Below are positions 19,469 through 32,740 of a DNA stretch of 64,000 nucleotides, piece after piece. This DNA comes from Hyperoplus lanceolatus (lineage: Eukaryota > Chordata > Actinopteri > Uranoscopiformes > Ammodytidae). Position 1 is the stretch's first letter; every line of letters starts with the position of its first letter. Location: NCBI GenBank assembly GCA_026929865.2, contig CM049418.1, forward strand, positions 5,293,501 through 5,357,500. Direction: 5' to 3'. Under the pieces are notes generated by a model. It worked only from the letters and a program-made list of their open reading frames with translations, did not search any database and had not been told where the DNA came from. The position numbers were made by a program, and so were the translations under genes.

Positions 19469-19610
19469 CTGTTTCCTCGGCTTGCCTTTGGTTTCCAGGA
19501 AGTCCTCGACTCTCTCCTCCGCATCACACTGTGTTCCCCGGCAGCAGCAGCAGCATCAGCAGCCAAACATCCCCATGTGTCGTAATGATGCGGTGTGCGC
19601 TGCCATAATG
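19469..19610 (-). other. Candidate non-coding 5' exon of csrnp3
   Basis: On the - strand the segment ends GGAAACAG followed by GTCAGT, a good donor identical in its first six bases to the donor of csrnp3 coding exon 2. It is the nearest plausible upstream exon for the orphan acceptor at 17891. The frame leading into the csrnp3 ATG is closed by a TGA before any ATG, so it would be untranslated. The upstream boundary is a guess. Confidence 0.25.
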
Positions 19611-19751
19611 CCTGCCTCTTTTTTTTCTATCTATCTCTTTTCTCCTCTGGCACTGCACTCCTATACGTTCTCACTCTGCATCCTCATCCTATATATGCTC
19701 ACACTGTCAACTCTAGCACTGTCTGATTCTCTCCTGCTCCTTTCTCCCTCC

Positions 19752-19796
19752 CTCTCCCACTCTCTTGCTCTCTTTCTCTCTCTCTCTCTCTCTCCT
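19752..19796. repeat. (CT)n low-complexity tract
   Basis: CT/CTCT-rich run with few interruptions, next to GC-richer sequence and a G-rich run at 19897-19935. Confidence 0.8.
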
Positions 19797-19935
19797 CCTC
19801 ACAAAGGCTTGTTAGTTGGGATGCTGCTGCCGGCTGGAGCGCGCTGGAGCTTGACTGAGGTGAAGCAAGCCCTGAGAGATCAGAGAGAGGGGGGTTGGTG
19901 GTGGGGGTGGATGTGATGGGGTGGGGGTGGAAAGT

Positions 19936-22900
19936 GGAGATTCTGCTATGCGAAACGCACATCTTTTCCACAGTCTGCAGGAGAAGTATTGATACAAAAT
20001 ACATGAGCAATATTTCCTACTATTGCAATCAAAGGCACATAAGTAGAATCAGTGATTTTTTCACATACTTTTAAGACTATTTCTCTCATTTAGGGTATTT
20101 GCTATGTAGATGTAATGTGCTCTTTGCTAACTGACGTTCCTTTTCTTTTGTTTAGAAAGCTTAAATTTCAAATTTTAATTTTAAGCAGAGACCACAGGAA
20201 ACAGAGACAATGACAATTAAGCCCTTTCACTGTGCTTTGTGCATGTAAAAATCATTGCCATAAAAGCCAAGAAAATGCAGATACTGCACTTGGCGCTTGT
20301 ATAATCTTTGTGGTATTCAAAGGGGAAATTGCATAATCTAGGCTGCCAACCATAAACTTTAAAAAAAAATAGCACATCCTTTCAGTTTTCTTGTCCATTG
20401 TTAGGCTACTAGTTTATGACAAAACACTTATTGGAAAATGTATAGGCCTATCCTATTTCAGAGATTAAAAGTGTCTTGTAGGCTACGTCTTTGTATAATA
20501 GGCTTGGACTAGCAGGCTATAGTCCTAGCCTATTATATAGGCCTACCAATTATATGTATTATGCCCAATAGATTAATTTACAATTAAACACATTTACCCT
20601 TTAACTTTCTCAATTTAAAATAAACTTTGAAAAACTTGATTTTTTGCTGTTTCCTCAGGCCAATAACAGTAATCTTTATTTTAATAAACAGACTCTATAG
20701 TTATTTCAATACAGACCCGTACCAAAAAATTGGCGAAACATCAGAGGATAATTTAAAAGTGGGTCAGTGATGGCTGCTCATCGGCTAAGCTAGGCTAACG
20801 TCACAATTAGCGGAGGTTTAGCTGGATGTCTACTTCCACCATGAATGAATTGGGCTACTTTCTGTGTCACGGAACTACAACAATTTCCAACTACAGGAAA
20901 AAGGTTAATCCGTAAATTTGAGTTTTTTTTTTTTTGCTAAGGCTAGCTAGTTAGCTTTCACTTGATATAGCTTTTTTTGCTTGTGCAGTGCAGTTAAAGC
21001 AGACTTCCATCTGTAGGCTACTCTTTTTAGTTAGTTAGCTAGTTAGCCTATACGGTACATTTCACATTTAATTTACAAGGAAATTATACATAACTGTCAT
21101 ATCCTAAAAAAAATGTATAAGTAGTAAAACAACAACAAACTGTTTATTGATGTATTTGTTAAAAAAAAATGTTGCATGTCTTTTTTTGTGTGACTTTTTA
21201 GTGAATAATAATACCCATATACAATATTAGCTTTCAAAGGGAACATAAATGTTCATTTACTTGTCATGTGGTTCCAGGATTAAAACTGTCGATCTTATAA
21301 CCCAACTAATTTAAATATAAGATGATATAACTTTATTGAACCATGTAAGGGCTGTTAAATAACACTGTCTCTGTCCCTCCTAATTGAACTTCCTTCTCTG
21401 CTCCTTTATTGCCATTGGTCCACCAGATGCCCTTGGACTCTGCCTACCTGTTCCCACTTCCTTCATGACGCACTGGCAGTTACCTGACCTTCCTTGCTCA
21501 CCTGCTCACAGGTATGTCCCTGCTTTCAGTAATCCTGCTGGCCTTCCCTTGTCTGTATCTGGGTCCTGCCCCATGTTGCCCTGTGTAACCATGGTCTGTG
21601 ATGCTTTAAGTTAAAGTGAAAAGTCTGTGTTTCACATGTAGGGACAAACTAGACAGGCAGGCATGCATGTGCACACATGCACATTAAATACATGCACAAC
21701 AGGATTGGAGCAGCTGTGCATCATGTTTTGCGATGAAACACAATACACAGCTGTCATCATTACAGCAACAGCTTCTTCTGTTGTTCCATGTTCACGTGCC
21801 GAACACATACATTTCTCACTCTCAATAATTTCGAAGCAGCACAGGACACACAAATGACTAAAATAAGAATAGAAAAAGCTTTTTCCTTTAGCCTGTGGAC
21901 GATGACTCACTGCCTCCTTTTATATGCAGACTACACACATACGATTTAAAGGTCTTAAGTCATGTCTGTGTGCGTCTGTCTGCTGCACAATTGCAGGGTG
22001 AACTAAAAGTCATTAACGCAGAATCATTTCCAAATGTAATTGGGCAGGACTGTTGGCACTTTGTCTGCCGTGCACGACATGATGTGCAAAAATGAATAAG
22101 CTTAGATTTTCATTGAAGTGAACCTCAACAGAACAATTCATCTGTGTAGCCCTTAATCAACTCAGACCTCAAAATTGGCCTGAACCTATAAGAATGTTTT
22201 GATGGCCCACCAACCGAAATACATTTATTATTTTGTGCCGTTTTTGCCCCTTTACATTATGGTCACATTAACACCTCGACTCATTATCACTATAGGCCAA
22301 CATTTTTTATTGTTGTAGTCTAAAATGTCAATCGTATTTAACATAGCTGCTTAACATCAGCATGTTAGCATTGTCATGTTGGACATGTCAGCAAACATAT
22401 TGCAGCTAAATGTTAACATTTACAGAAACACTCACATTTGTTCTAAAACAGTTTTAAAGGATTTAAAAGTAAGGTTACTTTCAACAATAAATTAAAGAAG
22501 GATTCTTATAGAAAATTTAAAAAAGAAAATGTATTAACCACCCAACCCCCACCAACGAGCCCCGAAACATAGTTGCTATAGCAATGCCAGACCCTGAATG
22601 TTCCATCTTCCCATTATAGTGATGGTCGGTAGAAAAACATACGGAAAATAAAGCTACCGAGAGCCTTAGCCTTGAGTTTGTATTTTTTTTACAGGGAGAG
22701 AGAAAGAGCGTGTGTGTGTGTTCAAGTGATTCGGCTTCATTTTTCAGTTTTTTTCAATGCAACGCAGAGGAAGTGGGAAACAATGTGGACTCACAAAAAG
22801 CATCCGATAGCCAAATACTGTATTAGAAATTGTAATTGATGCATTTATGGTAGATGCTACTTCAAGAAATATTTATAAATCAACCTGGTTATTATGTTGC

Positions 22901-23380
22901 GATAACATTTCAAAGAAGGCTTAATATAATTATCCACAATGACAAAGTAAACTTTGGTCAGGTGGGAGATAATTGCACTGCATAAGGATCTGTAACAGCA
23001 GATTATTCCGGTCTCTCTGTGTATCTCATTGTTAGTTTAAATGGTAATTAAAAAATAGTATGGAAGCTGGTGTTCCATCAAGGTGCTGTTGGATGATACT
23101 AGCAAAGTGTCCTTGAAACAAGGGCAAAAAAATATACGTTGTCACATAAATCAAGTGTTAAGGTATAATAAATATTCAAACATCAATGCAGAAAGGCCAA
23201 ACCATGAAGACGAAAGAAAAGGAAAAATACATAATGAAAACTAAATAATCCACTTTTAATATGTATGCTTTAAAAAGGATCATCAACAATTAAGTCTTGA
23301 GCGCCACACACTGTTGGAGAATTACATTTTTGGGTTTTTTGCACCATGCTCTGAATTGCCTTGTTTTCTTGTGGCAAAAA
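19936..23380. other. Intergenic sequence, no gene recognised
   Basis: AT-rich, with short frames only. A diverged copy of the GCTAAC/GTTAGC dispersed repeat is seen near 22340-22430. No coding exon or RNA gene can be supported. Confidence 0.6.
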
Positions 23381-23451
23381 TTCAAGTGGCAATGTGCTGG
23401 AGAAACAGAGTGATCCTTCCAATCAGCTTCCATGGCAACGGGCCACGAGAG

Positions 23452-23505
23452 AGAGGGGGAGGGAGGGGAGGGTAGATGGATGGAGGGAAGGGGGGGGGGG
23501 AATTG
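23452..23505 (+). repeat. G-rich low-complexity tract
   Basis: Runs such as GAGGGGGAGGGAGGGGAGGG and a G10 run. It has several G-tracts that could in principle fold as a G-quadruplex. A (TG)n stretch follows at 23597-23621. Confidence 0.7.
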
Positions 23506-24636
23506 GAGTCGGAGGATGAGGCAGCTAGAGGGGTTGTGGGGGAGGTGGGGGCTGGGATGTGGCAGCTCCTAACGCTGAAGCATGAGGAGGAGTGAGTGTG
23601 TGTATGTGTGTGTGTGTGTGTGCTCATTTCACAGCGAGGGAAAAAAAATAACAATGGGTTACGTTTCAGGAGAAGGATGTGTTAACATAAATGTGAGTAT
23701 GTTTCTGGACAGTGCAAGGCTATTGATTATGGGACACATCAAATATTTTCATTATGATGGAGGTTTAGAACATGCGGCATGGCTGTTCACTCAAATGCAC
23801 ACATAATAAGGGCCCTCCTCCTGTATGCCTCCTTTATAAGTCAGAGCGGATGTTGCTCATTAGGTCACTAGAGGACACTGCTGCAACCATCTGTACATGT
23901 AAAATGTGGATTGGGCATAGACTCCACATCTCTGTGGTGTATTAAACAATGAACAAAACAGACTGGAATACATTCACACTGCAGTTATTGTGTTCCATGT
24001 CAGCATGAAAACTAAATAGTAGCAAACAAAGTAATCACTGTAATTATTGTGTTTTGCTTCTTTAAAAGGCACCTGCAGTGTCACATTTGTAGCAACTAAA
24101 TGAGTTTACAGTGACCTTACCAACCATCTGCTGCAGTACCACAGCTTCCCCACCATATTTAAGACATAATGAGTTTGTAGCATAGATAGTATAATAAAGT
24201 AGTGTTGTAGTTGTAGTGATATTTAGAGGTATTCTTAATTCCAACAGGTGGTGGAGGGAGTGAAAAAAAAGATCCTTAGTAAGTAAAAGAAGCAATGTCA
24301 CAATTAAAAATATAACATTTTTAGTAAAAGTTTTAATTCAAATGTTCACTAGATGTTTACTAAAAGTAATCTGTTGATGATGAATATGCAAGCAGCATTT
24401 TATATTTTTACACTGCTGGGTATTTCAATTTCATTTTGAAAAATTTAATTTTGCATTGTTTTTGGTCAGTGACACTATCCATTCACTGTAAGTTTTTGCT
24501 TTCGACTTGAGTCATAAGCCCATCATTAATTCCCAGCCCCTGTCCGGCTCTGTTGTCTGTTTGGGTATTATTGTTTCCCCAGGGAGCCAGATAAATGGCT
24601 TGGCTGTCTAGCTACACCGTGACCCACAGACCCACG

Positions 24637-24638
<2 letters not shown>

Positions 24639-24691
<53 letters not shown>

Positions 24692-24706
24692 GCGTGTGTG
24701 TGTGTG
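24639..24706. repeat. (TG)n microsatellite
   Basis: About 34 TG units with two CG interruptions near the 3' end. Confidence 0.95.
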
Positions 24707-24964
24707 GGTGTATGGGAGTATGGGAGCGAGAACAGAAAAGGATGGGTTGAGTTTTGTTTCTTTTCCTCAGGGGAAAAATTAAACATTGTGTATTACATGA
24801 TTTCAAGATAATGAATTTGTTGTGTTGTCCGCTTTGACCGAAACAAGCATTTTCTAGAGCTGACATCACATTTTTAAAATTACGAGGACTTCAAAATAAA
24901 AATAAGAAATTGAGCAAAAATATGGTTTCTTTGATTCCCAATATTCAGTACAGTCCTAACAGTA

Positions 24965-25172
24965 CAGCGACTGTGGCTCAGTTGGTAGAGCAGGTCGGCT
25001 GATGATCAAAGGGTTGTTGTGTCCTTGGGCAAGACACTTCACCCACCTTGCCTTGTGTGAATGTTGATAGTTAGCCTTCTATTGGTGTGTGAATGGTAAT
25101 GTGGGAAAGGAAAACAGGTCTCCCTTGCAAAAGAGTCTCCAGTCTCAATGGGATTTACCTGTATAAATAAAG
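24965..25172 (+). mobile_element. tRNA-derived SINE with LINE-like tail
   Basis: Begins with GCGACTGTGGCTCAGTTGGTAG, a tRNA-like head with box A. It continues TCCTTGGGCAAGACACTTCACC, found in many fish SINEs, and ends with the tail type ...CTCAATGGGATTTACCTG...ATAAATAAAGG that these elements share with LINEs. The box B region looks deleted. No certain target duplication; ACAGCG occurs at both edges. Confidence 0.75.
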
Positions 25173-25175
25173 GAC

Positions 25176-27880
25176 AGCGGCAGGGAGAGCTCAAATTTGC
25201 TGCCAAAGCTTTTCTTATTGGGACGCAAACGTCACTTTATTTAAACTAGAATTTGCGCCATGTTTCCATTCATGTTATTCCATTCAGCTGTAATTAACAC
25301 ATCAATGATTCATTGTCCTCCCGTTGGCATCACTTTGGGGAACATTTAGGAACAATTAAAACTGTTTCAAGGGATGTTTTTGGTATTAAATGTAACTTTC
25401 ACTATTTTTTTATTTTTTTTGCGATACTTTATTTTTTGAAGCTTTAAACAGATATAGAAGGAAATGTATATTTGCTATTATAAATGCATGGACTACTAGA
25501 TATTATTATATTATTTACACTCCCTGTTTCCCTGTTTTCACTTTGTTCACCTGAGCAGAGTTTTTTTTAGACAGGCTACCAATAAAATGCAGACACATTG
25601 GTGAACTTTGACAAATTGAGGTCATTGACCATTAGCAATCCATCTTAATAATGTTGACGTTTGAGAGAATGGATAGCCGGAGAGTCCAAAATGTAAGCAT
25701 CTATTTTAGGCATCACCATTCACTTTTATTTAACCTTTGCTGCTGGAGTATAAACTGCTCTACAACAGCACACATATCGTTTAAATTCACTGGTTAAACT
25801 TGCAGTCCAGGTTAGAAGGTGGGCTAAGGTGTTAGCTTAGTAAATTTGGGACCATGAGCGTGAATGCTAACATGTCCCCTGCTGACAGCACCCGCTAACC
25901 TCTTCAAGTGTTCAAGTTATAAGGCCCTTTTTTCAGTTTCACATTTTGTGTAAATAAAACGTTTAATAATTGTTTTAATTAGCATTTGCTGCTTCAGTTT
26001 CAGTGTTCATGCTGGCTCTCTGTCACGGCTTAATGGGAGTCTTGGATATAACACAGCCATTGTTAATGTAATATAAGTAGCAACACCTGTGCTTTCCCTT
26101 GGCAAAATCAAATCTCTACTGTGAAAAACGGCCAATTGGAGAGTGATGGAGGTGTAAATCAAGCACAGACAAGAACCCTGTGAAGAGGTCTAATCAGGCA
26201 TAAAAGAGTAGTTAAAAACAACTGCGTGGATTCACCAAGGGTTTTTATGGCCCTTAAAAAACAGCAGTTATTTTTTATCCTGGCCCCTTAGACCCACTGG
26301 GTTTCCATCACAGCAGCTGCTCAATTACGGCATCTGCAGTCCCCTGGTGTCGCAGGAGTGAATCAGACCCTCTTTAAATGGCTAAAAGGGAAATGAACAG
26401 AACCTGTCTCTCCCTAGATTGACTTACAGTGGCCCATACTTAGGCCACTCAGTTCCTAAATTAGCTTTTTAATTGTAAACGATAGTGACTTCCAGTGTCT
26501 GAAAAATAGCACGGCGCACACACTTTCACAGACATTAATTTAACTTTTAGTGAAAGAAGGACATCTTGGAAACCTTTTGTCTGGATTATCCTATTGTGTG
26601 TTTCCAAGTAATGGACAGCAGAGGGCAGGCTTGGCATTGGAAACAAATATCAGGTATGTGACGTGGACTAAAAGCAGGGGGAACCCAAGGGCCATTCAAT
26701 TAGATACGTAAAACACCTATATTTCAAGAAGTGAAAAAAAAGTATTATTAAATGATTGAATTCACTATCTGCATTGTGTTGAATTGAGGCAGCAAAACCT
26801 ATACTAGTATTTTCTTCTATTTTTATGTGTCTGCTTAAGACCAACAGGAGGTCTAATACAGAGGTTACAACAGGGGCTTTGAAAACACCATAAAAACCTG
26901 CTGTGTATGCAGGGTTTTCTTGTTAGATTGAATGGGACATTGTGTCCATAAAACCACAAGCTCGTCAACACAGTGGCCCCTGGGAAGACCTCTACATCCG
27001 TGTAATTCCTCAACTCCCATAAACAATTCCATCTTTTACTCTTTTTATTACCCCCTCCCCCCATTTAAAATCTGGGTGAAATACTGCAGCCATGCAGCTG
27101 TGATGTGAAGTCAGATTTTCCTACCAGAGGAGGTGGCTGAGAAATGGTCAGAAGTAGCAGATGGCCTCCCCCGTCTGTCTGGTGTGTTTAAAAGAGCACC
27201 GCAGGCGAAGCCTCAAGTCAGACAAGCCCTATACGCGGCCTGGGATAATGTTTTTTTTGGAATCTCTTATAGTATAGAAAAAAATATTCCAGTCCTACAA
27301 AATTGAACATTGACTTTGACTAATATATAGCCCAGCTGCACTCATATAATCCACATATTAAGATAATAAATGCAGCTATTAAAGATGGAGTCATTGTTTC
27401 TAGAGAATGGAGCTGTGGAATGGACTTGATGAAGTTGTCACAGGGAGTTGCAGTTTGCGCAATTTCAAAGCAAATTATGTTTCAAAAATTATTGAAAATT
27501 ACAGACTAATAACCTGAGCACAATGTCAATGTCACTTACATAACAATATTGTAAAGAATAATACAGGCCAGCAGACAGACTTGTTTTTGAATACTTTTGC
27601 TGAAGTGTTTAGACTACCAGTTAAGAAATGGAACAGGGCAAATACAAGGCCACTTCACACTTTATACACTTGGCTTTGTCACGGAAAAACTGAACTGTGC
27701 TGAACTGATCTTAAAAGCTGAAGCAATTAGATTAAAATTGACTGTGTATTGGACTGCAGATTCTTTAAAAAAAAATAATAATAAAAATGTATGGGTATAT
27801 GTATATATATATATAGCTATATATATAAAAATGTTTTTTGTTTTATTTTTATTTTCTGTAACAGTAACTGTGTATCTGAA
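25176..27880. other. Intergenic sequence, no gene recognised
   Basis: AT-rich DNA without supported coding exons. A short AT alternating tract lies at 27798-27830. Confidence 0.55.
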
Positions 27881-27884
27881 TCCG

Positions 27885-28030
27885 AATTTGATGAAAATGG
27901 GGGCGGGACCTGATAAGCCTTTGGCTTCTTCCGTCTCCCTTCGGACAACACAAAGTATGATGTATGAATATTTGCAAGAGAAAATTGTGTATTGTGTGGA
28001 ATTGTCCGAAAGAATAATAATAAATAATAA

Positions 28031-28085
<55 letters not shown>

Positions 28086-28086
28086 A
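27885..28086 (+). mobile_element. Probable LINE 3' end with (AAAT)n tail
   Basis: GGGGGCGGGACCTGATAAGC, CTTTGGCTTCTTCC and a TTCGGACA stretch, followed by AATAATAATAAAT and about 16 AAAT units (28019-28086), resemble the 3' UTR and tail of a common fish LINE. No reverse transcriptase is left, so it is a 5'-truncated copy. Confidence 0.5.
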
Positions 28087-28089
28087 TGA

Positions 28090-28425
28090 TTGTTGTCAAA
28101 ATATTTTTTTTTTTCAAAATTAGTGATTATTTCCTCATAATCCAGTACTTGTACAGTGTGTTGTCTGCAAATAAATCAAGTGTTTACACAGGCTTGGCTC
28201 TGTAAACTAGCATGTTGCTATCTACGGTGGCCCCCCTTTGTTTGTACCCTTTGTTTGCATGTCAGTTTACAGAGCCTAGGCAGTGTATTAACAACAGATT
28301 ATTTGTTCAGCGCACGCCGCACACACAGCACGGACAGGTAGAGGATCATGGGGAGATATTAACTAATTTGACAAAAGGAGATTTTGACAACAAGCATACT
28401 CCAGAATCGCTGACTCCACCTTTAA
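28090..28425. repeat. Dispersed inverted-terminal repeat, copy 1
   Basis: Shares long stretches with 31028-31364 (TTTGCATGTCAGTTTACAGAGCC versus TTTACATGCCAGTTTACAGAGCC; ACAAGCATACTCCAGAATCGCTGA). The right end is CTCCACCTTTAA, giving TTAA at 28422-28425. The left end runs into the (AAAT)n tail of the preceding LINE and is degraded. Confidence 0.65.
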
Positions 28426-28859
28426 CTAAAGCATTTCTTCAGCTTCACCTTAACTGACTCTGATGCATGCAGTGCTCTTTCACCATTGGTGGACTGTTTC
28501 TACTGCATCCTCTGGCCCTATCAAATGACTGGTTGTGATATATTAAAGGCAAGGTAGGAAGGAAAACCTCAGTAACTGGAGTAGCGTAGCTGTCATCTGA
28601 TCCTAACTGAATGCTGTGCCTAGAAAGTGAGCAGGAACTACCGTAGAGTGGAGTGCACTGTATAGTGAATCCCAGGAACTTTGTCTGGAGGCGTTCACAA
28701 AATAATTAATAAGGCATTCTGGTTAAAGTTGCAGTGGAGATGGGCTGAGGATAGATGATTATGCCAAAGCAGGAGATTGCAGCTCCTCATTATAAACATT
28801 GTAACAGTGTCTGTGGGGAGGTTTTTCATTTAAGATGGGATAATAAGATGAAACTTTAT

Positions 28860-29900
28860 TGATCCTCGCTAAAATATTTGCTCAACAAAGCGTAAAACTA
28901 ACAGGGATAAGACAAGACAAATAGAGTAATATAAAAGGCACAGGAAATCATTAACTATAAAAATAAATGAAATGAGATAACAAAACACAATGTTAACAAA
29001 TACTGGGTGCTGTGAAACCATGTTCTTGTCAATCATGTGAATAATTATGTGGAATGCAGTGATACCATTATATAAATATTGATTGTACTTATACTGACAT
29101 GTGAAAATTGAACAGTGAACTTAATAGGGCTACTGTTAATGTATTTCGTACAATAATATAGTCAGTGTGAACACTAAAACATTAATCAATGAAGTAGGCA
29201 CTACATGTGGAAATAATCCATGAGCAACTACCTTCAAATATTAATGACCCCTTTAGGAGTTTTTTCAGCAGTCCTCCCATGTAGTGAAATGTACTGCATA
29301 ACACAAACATTTTACGTTACATGTTACTGCTAATGTGTTAGCGATTGCCTATTTACACATTTAGGCAGATATCTAGCAATAATTCACAAAAAACGTGAGT
29401 ACAGTAGAGCTGAGGGGAAACTACCGGTGATGATTCTCTATGGGGTCATCACCACAAGTGACTTCCTTTACATTACATAGTCATTTAAGTCAATGGTTTT
29501 ATAAAAATATTGATGAGTGCACCTTTTAAGTAAGTAGTGAAACTTCTTCAAGACTAAAGTGAGTGATGTATTTAGAGGAGCTCGGCTTCCAAAGGGGCTT
29601 AATGTCTTTTTTTGGCTGAAAATAAGTCAAGAAAGGCATTTGCTATGATATCAACAAACCAACCAGGATGGATCATTTGTGGTGAGCTGTGTCATATTTT
29701 CCTGGCTGGAATCCTTAAAGAGTTTTTCTTGCAGAATCTATGTCAGGACTGTGAAATGTTGATATGTGTTGTCTGTGTTTCCAGACTCTTTCTTGGGAAA
29801 CAGAAGACCTTTTGGCTCTGCTAGTAGAACCACACTAAGCTATTTGAAGTGAGGGTATTTAGTGAAAACACATTTTAAACATTTACTGCAACTTTTGACA
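28860..29900. other. Intergenic sequence, no gene recognised
   Basis: AT-rich sequence with no supported gene or complete repeat. Confidence 0.5.
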
Positions 29901-29904
29901 TCTG

Positions 29905-29906
<2 letters not shown>

Positions 29907-29967
<61 letters not shown>

Positions 29968-29969
29968 AA
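29907..29969. repeat. (CA)n with a central CGCGCGC block
   Basis: Alternating purine-pyrimidine CA repeat with CGCGCGC in the middle, the type of sequence prone to Z-DNA. Confidence 0.9.
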
Positions 29970-30284
29970 TCACAGACGCACTGTAGACAAAACAATATTG
30001 AGAATTGTTCTTCCATCTTATCTTATCCATGGGATCATATTTCAGTCTGTCCTCTAAATAAACTAGTCTGGAGCCCTTGGGCAGGAATTAAACATGGGAG
30101 AGCAAACTCAGAACATGCAACATATTTTATTTAACAGAAGCAGACAGTGTTTTTATTCTGGCAAATGTTCACCCAAAAAGTCTCTGTGAAGCCCCAGTAG
30201 GGCTGAAATATTGTCTTGTTGTATTAAAGTAAAGCTGCTCTGGAGCTTTGTGTTCGCTCTCACACTTACTTCCACTCAGGCCTG

Positions 30285-30285
<1 letters not shown>

Positions 30286-30346
<61 letters not shown>
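30286..30346. repeat. (TG)n microsatellite
   Basis: Uninterrupted TG repeat of about 30 units. Confidence 0.95.
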
Positions 30347-30349
<3 letters not shown>

Positions 30350-31027
30350 TGCTTGTGTGTCTACTTTCGCTATGCAACAAATCAAGATGCACATCACAGC
30401 AAATCTTTACTAGTCCATTACCCCAGAACACATCCTTAAAGCCCCATTTTCTCTCAACATTGACCTTTTTCGGGTTCCGAGATGAAATAACATAATTAAA
30501 AAGGTTAGTATAAACTTTAAAAAAAAATAACCAGACATAAATAGTGTTCGTATTCCCCCCTTATATAATATGCTTGTATCTGCTGTAAGCTGAGTGGCCT
30601 GCACTGACACAGGATCCAGCTGAAAGTGACACACTTACCTTTGGCCTTCCTGAATAATGTATCTGCCGATAGTATAAATGGAGTGATACTGTGTCCTCCA
30701 AAAGTACTATCTGATGCATCTATCATGGCCGTTCATTCATTAAGATTGGATTATCTGGGTTGCCCCTCCTTTCTCCGTCTCCCGGTGTATTGATGTTTCC
30801 TTTGTAGCTCCGCCTGACTTGTTTCAGGCTCGTAACTCGGCTGCCTTTGTTTATTCTCCACCCTGTAACTAAGCTGTCTATCTCACACCGCTTCCTCTGT
30901 CGGGCCCCTTTTACTATCCTCTCCATCAAATGACCGACACTTATCTTTCTCTGCCCACGCGAGTTTAACAGGGGGGGACATTTAGCAGTATAAAATGGCA
31001 GTATACAATATATACTCAGAACCACAC

Positions 31028-31364
31028 TTAGAGGCGGAGTCAGTGATCCCAGAGAATGCTTGTCACAATCACTTTTTGTCAAAATCTGTGAATATCTCCT
31101 CACATTCTGCTATGCGTCTGTACTGTGTGTGCACACTGTTATACAGAGCCAAGGCTCTATAAAGGGGCTTGTTACTAGCTAAGGTGGGCCCCCTATGTTT
31201 ACATACTTTGTTTACATGCCAGTTTACAGAGCCTACTGTATTATCACCAGATTTTTGTCAGCGAACACACAGTATGGACAGGTGGCTGATCTTGAGGAGA
31301 TATTCTCTGATTTTGACAGTAAGTGACAACAAGCATACTCCAGAATCGCTGATTCCACCTTTAA
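31028..31364. mobile_element. Short inverted-repeat element, copy 2, with TTAA end
   Basis: The left arm (TTAGAGGCGGAGTCAGTGAT, then GCTTGTCACAATCAC and TTTTTGTCAAAATC) is the imperfect reverse complement of the right arm (GATTTTGACAGTAAGTGACA, AAGCATACTCCAGAATCGCTG, ATTCCACCTTTAA). The arms are about 85-90 nt. The right edge is TTAA (31361-31364) and the left edge a mutated TTAG, as expected for a piggyBac-like MITE. No coding capacity. Confidence 0.65.
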
Positions 31365-32692
31365 AAAACATAGCAGGATGAGCGATCCAGCAGTTGAAAA
31401 AGGAAGTAGAGTTATCGTGTTAATTTCCCTTTTCTTGCCAGGAAATGGTGCAGGAAAACACTCCCTAGGAGGCGTTGGTGTTAGAGTGGCTGGTGAAAAG
31501 TTAACAATATATCCAGCATCATGGCTTCAGGGGCAGGCTAGCGGGAGGGTGGTTGTTTTGTTTTTTTTGTTTTTTTTGCCTTTCCTTGATTTGTTCAGGG
31601 ATAATGAGCTTTCCTACCCACTCCAAGTCCTGGTGTTAAAGGCAGGATAGGTGAGGCAAAAACAGTATTGAATCTGTTTCCTGAAAGCTAGAATAAGTTC
31701 ACGACATATGAGATCCAAAAAGCACAGCAGATTTGATTTTACCCATTGGGTTTTGTAAAGGCTTTGGGGTCCCACAGGTTTAATACGTGAAAACATTATT
31801 TTCTTCTGACCTAAAACGTAATGTTAAACCCCGCTTTGCCTTGAATTGGGCTTGCATAATGAAAGTGAAAAAAAATAGATTACCATAAAGTACTGTTATT
31901 AGACCAAATAATATATTTTATTATTCTTGAACACTGACATCTATGACGATTTAAAGGCTATGCAAATGGTTTATTAATTAACAGCAAAAGTAAGTTCTGT
32001 TACATTATAGCTAATCTATTAAAAGTTGCAAAGCCCCAAAAACCTAAAGTCAAATAACATTACATTTAATTGTGAGCTTTTTGTCCAAAGCAAACCTACA
32101 ATAAGTCATGGTAGTAAATACATGTTCTGTATTAAACCTGTGTAGAAATATACAGTGTAAGATATTGTTCACAAGCAGTCTGTCTCCAGTGTTTTCTTAC
32201 TATCGACAGCTAGCGAAGGTCTATTATTTGTGATTTTATTGATGTCAAAGAAGGTCCACTTTATAGCCTGTAGGATGGTTTAACTTAAATTAATGCATCA
32301 TATTTTATAAGTTGTGTATGTCAAATCTTATTATGTGAAGTAACAAATAGCTCTAGTTGTCAAATAAATCTGGTGAAGTAAACAGTACAAGACTTTCTGC
32401 TGAGTTGAAGTGGAGCTTAATATAAAATAGCACCTATAAAAATCTACTTCAGTACAAGTTCTAAATGACTTTACTCCACTAGTCTGTACACACGTATGTG
32501 GGATTCAGAAAGGGTGGTGCTTAGGGATGGGAATCGAGAACCGGTTCTTGTTCAGACCCGGTTCCGAGTCAACCAATTCCTTGGAATCGTTAACATGCCT
32601 GCTTAACGATGCCGCTTATCGGTTCCGCTCGTAGCAAATGCATCATGACTTCAGACACGTGCTGCTTTGTTTTGGTTCAGAACGCAGCAAAC

Positions 32693-32740
32693 ATGACGTC
32701 GAGGCAGAAGCGCTCTAAAGTGTGGTTGTATTACACATGA
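32693..32740 (+). pseudogene. Stub of a hAT transposase N-terminus
   Basis: Sixteen codons including TGA: MTSRQKRSKVWLYYT. The SKVW-hydrophobic-Y/F pattern starts the BED zinc finger of many hAT (ZBED-like) transposases. The cysteines and the catalytic region are missing, so it cannot encode an active enzyme. Confidence 0.5.
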
